The position numbers were made by a program, and so were the translations under genes. DNA of 64,000 nucleotides from Nocardia mikamii NBRC 108933 (GTDB lineage: Bacteria; Actinomycetota; Actinomycetes; Mycobacteriales; Mycobacteriaceae), in assembly GCF_001613505.1 (NCBI RefSeq), contig NZ_BDCM01000017.1:124001-188000 (forward strand), read 5' to 3'. Below are positions 62,012-64,000 of the stretch, piece by piece (the first letter of the stretch is position 1; each line of letters begins with the position of its first letter). The notes below the pieces were generated by a model, which saw nothing but the letters and a program-made list of their open reading frames with translations, was not told the DNA's origin and ran no database searches.

Positions 62012-63286
62012 TCACCGACTTCCTGCTGTGGCCATCTGCGCACCCGACGATACGTGGACCGGCCACATCCGCGCGGCAACCACGGCGGCGACACCGGCCA
62101 GCACCGTCAAAGTCACCGCCGCCCAGGCTTGTCCGGCGGCGGCGCCCAGCCAGCCGGCGATCGGATAGGTCAACAGGAAACAGGCGTGCGAGAGCGAGAA
62201 CTGTGCGGTGAACACGGCGGTGCGGGTGCCGCTGTCGGATTGGGCGCGCAACAGCCGCGCCGAGGGGGTGTTGATCAGCGAGGTACCCGCGCCCATCGCC
62301 GACCACGCCACCACCAGCAGCATCCAGCCCGCCCGCGGTCCGGGCTCGAGCGCGGCGAGCGTCGCGGCGCCGGCGAGGCCGACGGGCAGCACCGCGCAGC
62401 CGATCAGCATGAGGCGGCGATCGGGAATGCCGGTGAGCAGCCGCGGAATCGCCAGCGCGACGATCATCGAACCACCACCGAAGCAGCCCAGCGCCACCGC
62501 GACCGCGGGCGCCGGCCCGTGCAGCAGGCCGCGCACGTAGACCACGGTGTTGACGACGACCAGCGCGGTCGCCGCGGCGACGGCGACGTTCATCGCCAGC
62601 AGCCCCCGCAGCACCGGACTCGCTGCCATCAGGCGTGCGCCCCACGTGATCCGGGCCGGCAGCGAATTGCCTCGGTCGGCGGGCGCCGACCGGGGCAGCG
62701 TGGTGCGCACGACCATGATCGCGGAGGTCGCGAAACCCGCCGCGGTGCCGACGAACAGCAGGTGGTAGCCGACCACGGTCAGCAATGCCGCCGCCACGAC
62801 TGGACTGAGCAGCGATTCCAGGTCGTAGGCCAGCCGCGAGAGCGACAGCCCGCGGGTGTAGTCCTCCTCGTCGGGCAGGATCGACGGGATGACCGCCTGG
62901 AAGGCCGGGGTGAACGTGGCCGAGGCCGCCTGCAGCACGAAGATCAGGACATAGATCTGCCAGACGTGCGTGACCAGCGGCAACAACAATGCGATGACCA
63001 GCCGGACCACATCGGCCGACACCAGCAGCACCCGCCGCGGCACCCGATCGGTCAGCGCCGAGATCACCGGCGCCACGAAGACGTAGGCGACCATCTTGAT
63101 CGCCAGCGCCGTGCCCAGCACCGCACCGGCATCGGTTCCGGCCAGATCGTAGGCCGCCAAACCCAGCGCGACCGTCAGCAGACCGGTCCCGACCAGCGCC
63201 ACCACCTGCGCGGTGAACAACCGCCGGAAACGGTCGTGCCGCAAGATCTCCAGCACTTCGGGACCTCCGGAAGCCGCGGTACGCAT
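62012..63286 (-). CDS. MFS family efflux transporter
   Basis: The 424-aa transporter has about twelve hydrophobic helices and the MFS loop motif DRVPRRVLL between helices 2 and 3. It resembles drug/macrolide exporters of the MefA/enterobactin-exporter branch. ATG 63286 follows a GGGGG stretch; the frame is open further upstream without conserved sequence. It is co-transcribed with arsR. The substrate is unknown. Confidence 0.88.
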   Translation of the reverse strand: MRTAASGGPEVLEILRHDRFRRLFTAQVVALVGTGLLTVALGLAAYDLAGTDAGAVLGTALAIKMVAYVFVAPVISALTDRVPRRVLLVSADVVRLVIALLLPLVTHVWQIYVLIFVLQAASATFTPAFQAVIPSILPDEEDYTRGLSLSRLAYDLESLLSPVVAAALLTVVGYHLLFVGTAAGFATSAIMVVRTTLPRSAPADRGNSLPARITWGARLMAASPVLRGLLAMNVAVAAATALVVVNTVVYVRGLLHGPAPAVAVALGCFGGGSMIVALAIPRLLTGIPDRRLMLIGCAVLPVGLAGAATLAALEPGPRAGWMLLVVAWSAMGAGTSLINTPSARLLRAQSDSGTRTAVFTAQFSLSHACFLLTYPIAGWLGAAAGQAWAAVTLTVLAGVAAVVAARMWPVHVSSGAQMATAGSR

Positions 63287-63304
63287 CGAACACCCCCAGT
63301 TTAG

Positions 63305-63336
63305 ACAATAGGTGCGCAATTGCGAACCTATTGTCG
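63305..63336. promoter_or_regulatory. Near-perfect 32-base palindromic operator of the MFS/arsR operon
   Basis: GACAATAGGT (63305-63314) and ACCTATTGTC (63327-63336) are perfect 10-base arms. The central CGCAATTGCG (63316-63325) is itself a palindrome on the same axis; only 63315/63326 mismatch. It lies 18 bases upstream of the MFS start. ArsR-family dimers bind such long AT-centred palindromes, so autoregulation by the encoded ArsR is likely. Confidence 0.75.
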
Positions 63337-63449
63337 TCTCGATCGGTTCGATGACGCCGCGCGACAATTCGATCTTCGCCGAGAAGTGGAGGTAGGTTCG
63401 GGGCGACAGGCCGAGAGTCGCCGTCGGCGAGAGCGCAAGGAGGTCCAGC

Positions 63450-64000
63450 GTGCACGGGATCTCGCTCGAGGCGGACCGATGGCGGGAACGGCTACGCACC
63501 AATCTCTGGTTCGTCCCGACCCTGGAAGTCCTGGCCGCGGTAGCGCTGTTCGCACTGACCTTCACCCTCGACCGCGCGGCCTACCACAGCGGCACGACCC
63601 TGCCCACCTGGGTGCTGGGCGGCACGCCCGATGCGGCACGCCAGGTCCTGACCTCCATCGCCGCCGCGATCATCACCGTCGTCGGTGTCGTCTTCTCGAT
63701 CACGATCCTCGCGCTGACGCTGGCCTCCACCCAGTTCGGGCCGCGCATGCTGCGCAATTTCATCCGCGACCGCGGCACCCAGATGACACTCGGTACCTTC
63801 GTCGCGACCTTCGTCTACGCCATCGCGGCGCTGGTGTCGGTCGGCGAGGATTTCGTTCCGCACATCAGCGCCACGGTATCGATCGGTTCGCTGGTGGTCG
63901 ATCTGGCGGTGCTCATCTACTTCATCAATCACATCGGCGGGCAGATCCAATTGCCGAATGTGGTCGCCGACATCGCGCGCGAAGTGCGCACGGCGGTCGC
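63450..64000 (+). CDS. DUF2254 family membrane protein, 5' part, cut by window end
   Basis: The first 183 codons of a DUF2254 protein. Helix 1 is LEVLAAVALFALTF (about 25-45), helix 2 is IAAAIITVVGVVFSITILAL (about 70-95), followed by STQFGPRMLRNFIRDRGTQ, a family hallmark, and helices 3 and 4. GTG 63450 has a perfect AAGGAGGT 5 bases upstream. It is divergent from the MFS operon. Function unknown; the frame is open to the last base. Confidence 0.88.
   Translation, partial: MHGISLEADRWRERLRTNLWFVPTLEVLAAVALFALTFTLDRAAYHSGTTLPTWVLGGTPDAARQVLTSIAAAIITVVGVVFSITILALTLASTQFGPRMLRNFIRDRGTQMTLGTFVATFVYAIAALVSVGEDFVPHISATVSIGSLVVDLAVLIYFINHIGGQIQLPNVVADIAREVRTAV

Overview
The window is about 64 kb of high-GC actinobacterial chromosome. 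The combined gene content points to a mycolic-acid actinomycete of the Nocardia/Rhodococcus/Mycobacterium group: a complete mce operon with its own MceG-type ATPase, WS/DGAT and PlsB/HAD-PlsC lipid genes, a cutinase, Lsr2, a PknK-type kinase and many FadE, SDR and P450 genes. Nocardia is the most likely genus, but this is an inference from gene content and no marker gene proves it. There are no rRNA genes, CRISPR arrays or intact insertion sequences. RNA genes are one intact tRNA-Pro(GGG) and a 3'-half fragment of a tRNA-Val(CAC).

Layout. (1) 1-2.6 kb: the 3' end of a small protein gene, then an acyl-CoA dehydrogenase/SDR operon. (2) 2.6-9.5 kb: a triacylglycerol locus. gpsA, an alpha/beta hydrolase and a WS/DGAT acyltransferase are on the minus strand, divergent from a HAD-PlsC fusion and PlsB; together these could run from DHAP to triacylglycerol. 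(3) 9.6-27.0 kb: one minus-strand array of alcohol dehydrogenase, aldehyde dehydrogenase, yrbEAB, mceA-F, two Mce-associated proteins, MceG, cytochrome P450, [2Fe-2S] ferredoxin, a DUF2834-like membrane protein, ferredoxin reductase and a zinc-ribbon protein. It resembles a P450terp-type oxidation cassette joined to a lipid importer. (4) 27.2-29.6 kb: two overlapping LuxR-type regulator genes divergent from that array. (5) 29.6-32.6 kb: a decayed HTH_67-family gene and a lytic transglycosylase/NlpC hydrolase. (6) 32.6-46.8 kb: an acyl-CoA synthetase, lipases, and an aromatic pathway made of a Rieske dioxygenase (alpha, beta, ferredoxin, reductase), a dihydrodiol-dehydrogenase-like SDR, a LigB-type extradiol dioxygenase, an IclR regulator, an ACMSD-like amidohydrolase, a flavin monooxygenase and a meta-cleavage hydrolase.

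(7) 46.8-52 kb: a scarred stretch with an esterase/acyl-CoA-synthetase chimera and a frameshifted TetR gene, followed by a large PknK-type kinase/STAND protein. (8) 52.3-55.4 kb: an integration hot spot with the tRNA-Val fragment, lsr2, an excisionase-like gene, a tyrosine integrase and tRNA-Pro. (9) 55.4-64 kb: a cutinase, a 26-codon gene for an amphipathic peptide, EthD and VOC proteins, a methyltransferase, membrane proteins, and an MFS/ArsR operon behind a near-perfect 32-bp palindrome, ending in a DUF2254 gene cut by the window edge.

How the parts may work together: regions 3, 4 and 6 read as one candidate route in which a hydrophobic alkyl-aromatic or monoterpene-like compound is imported by the Mce complex, its methyl group is oxidised by P450, ADH and ALDH to an acid, and the acid is dihydroxylated, cleaved, decarboxylated and hydrolysed. 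The chemistry parallels p-cymene/p-cumate degradation, but the substrate is inference. A FadR-like operator motif (TGGTnnnACC) recurs at four promoters in the lipid, regulator and aromatic units and may link them.
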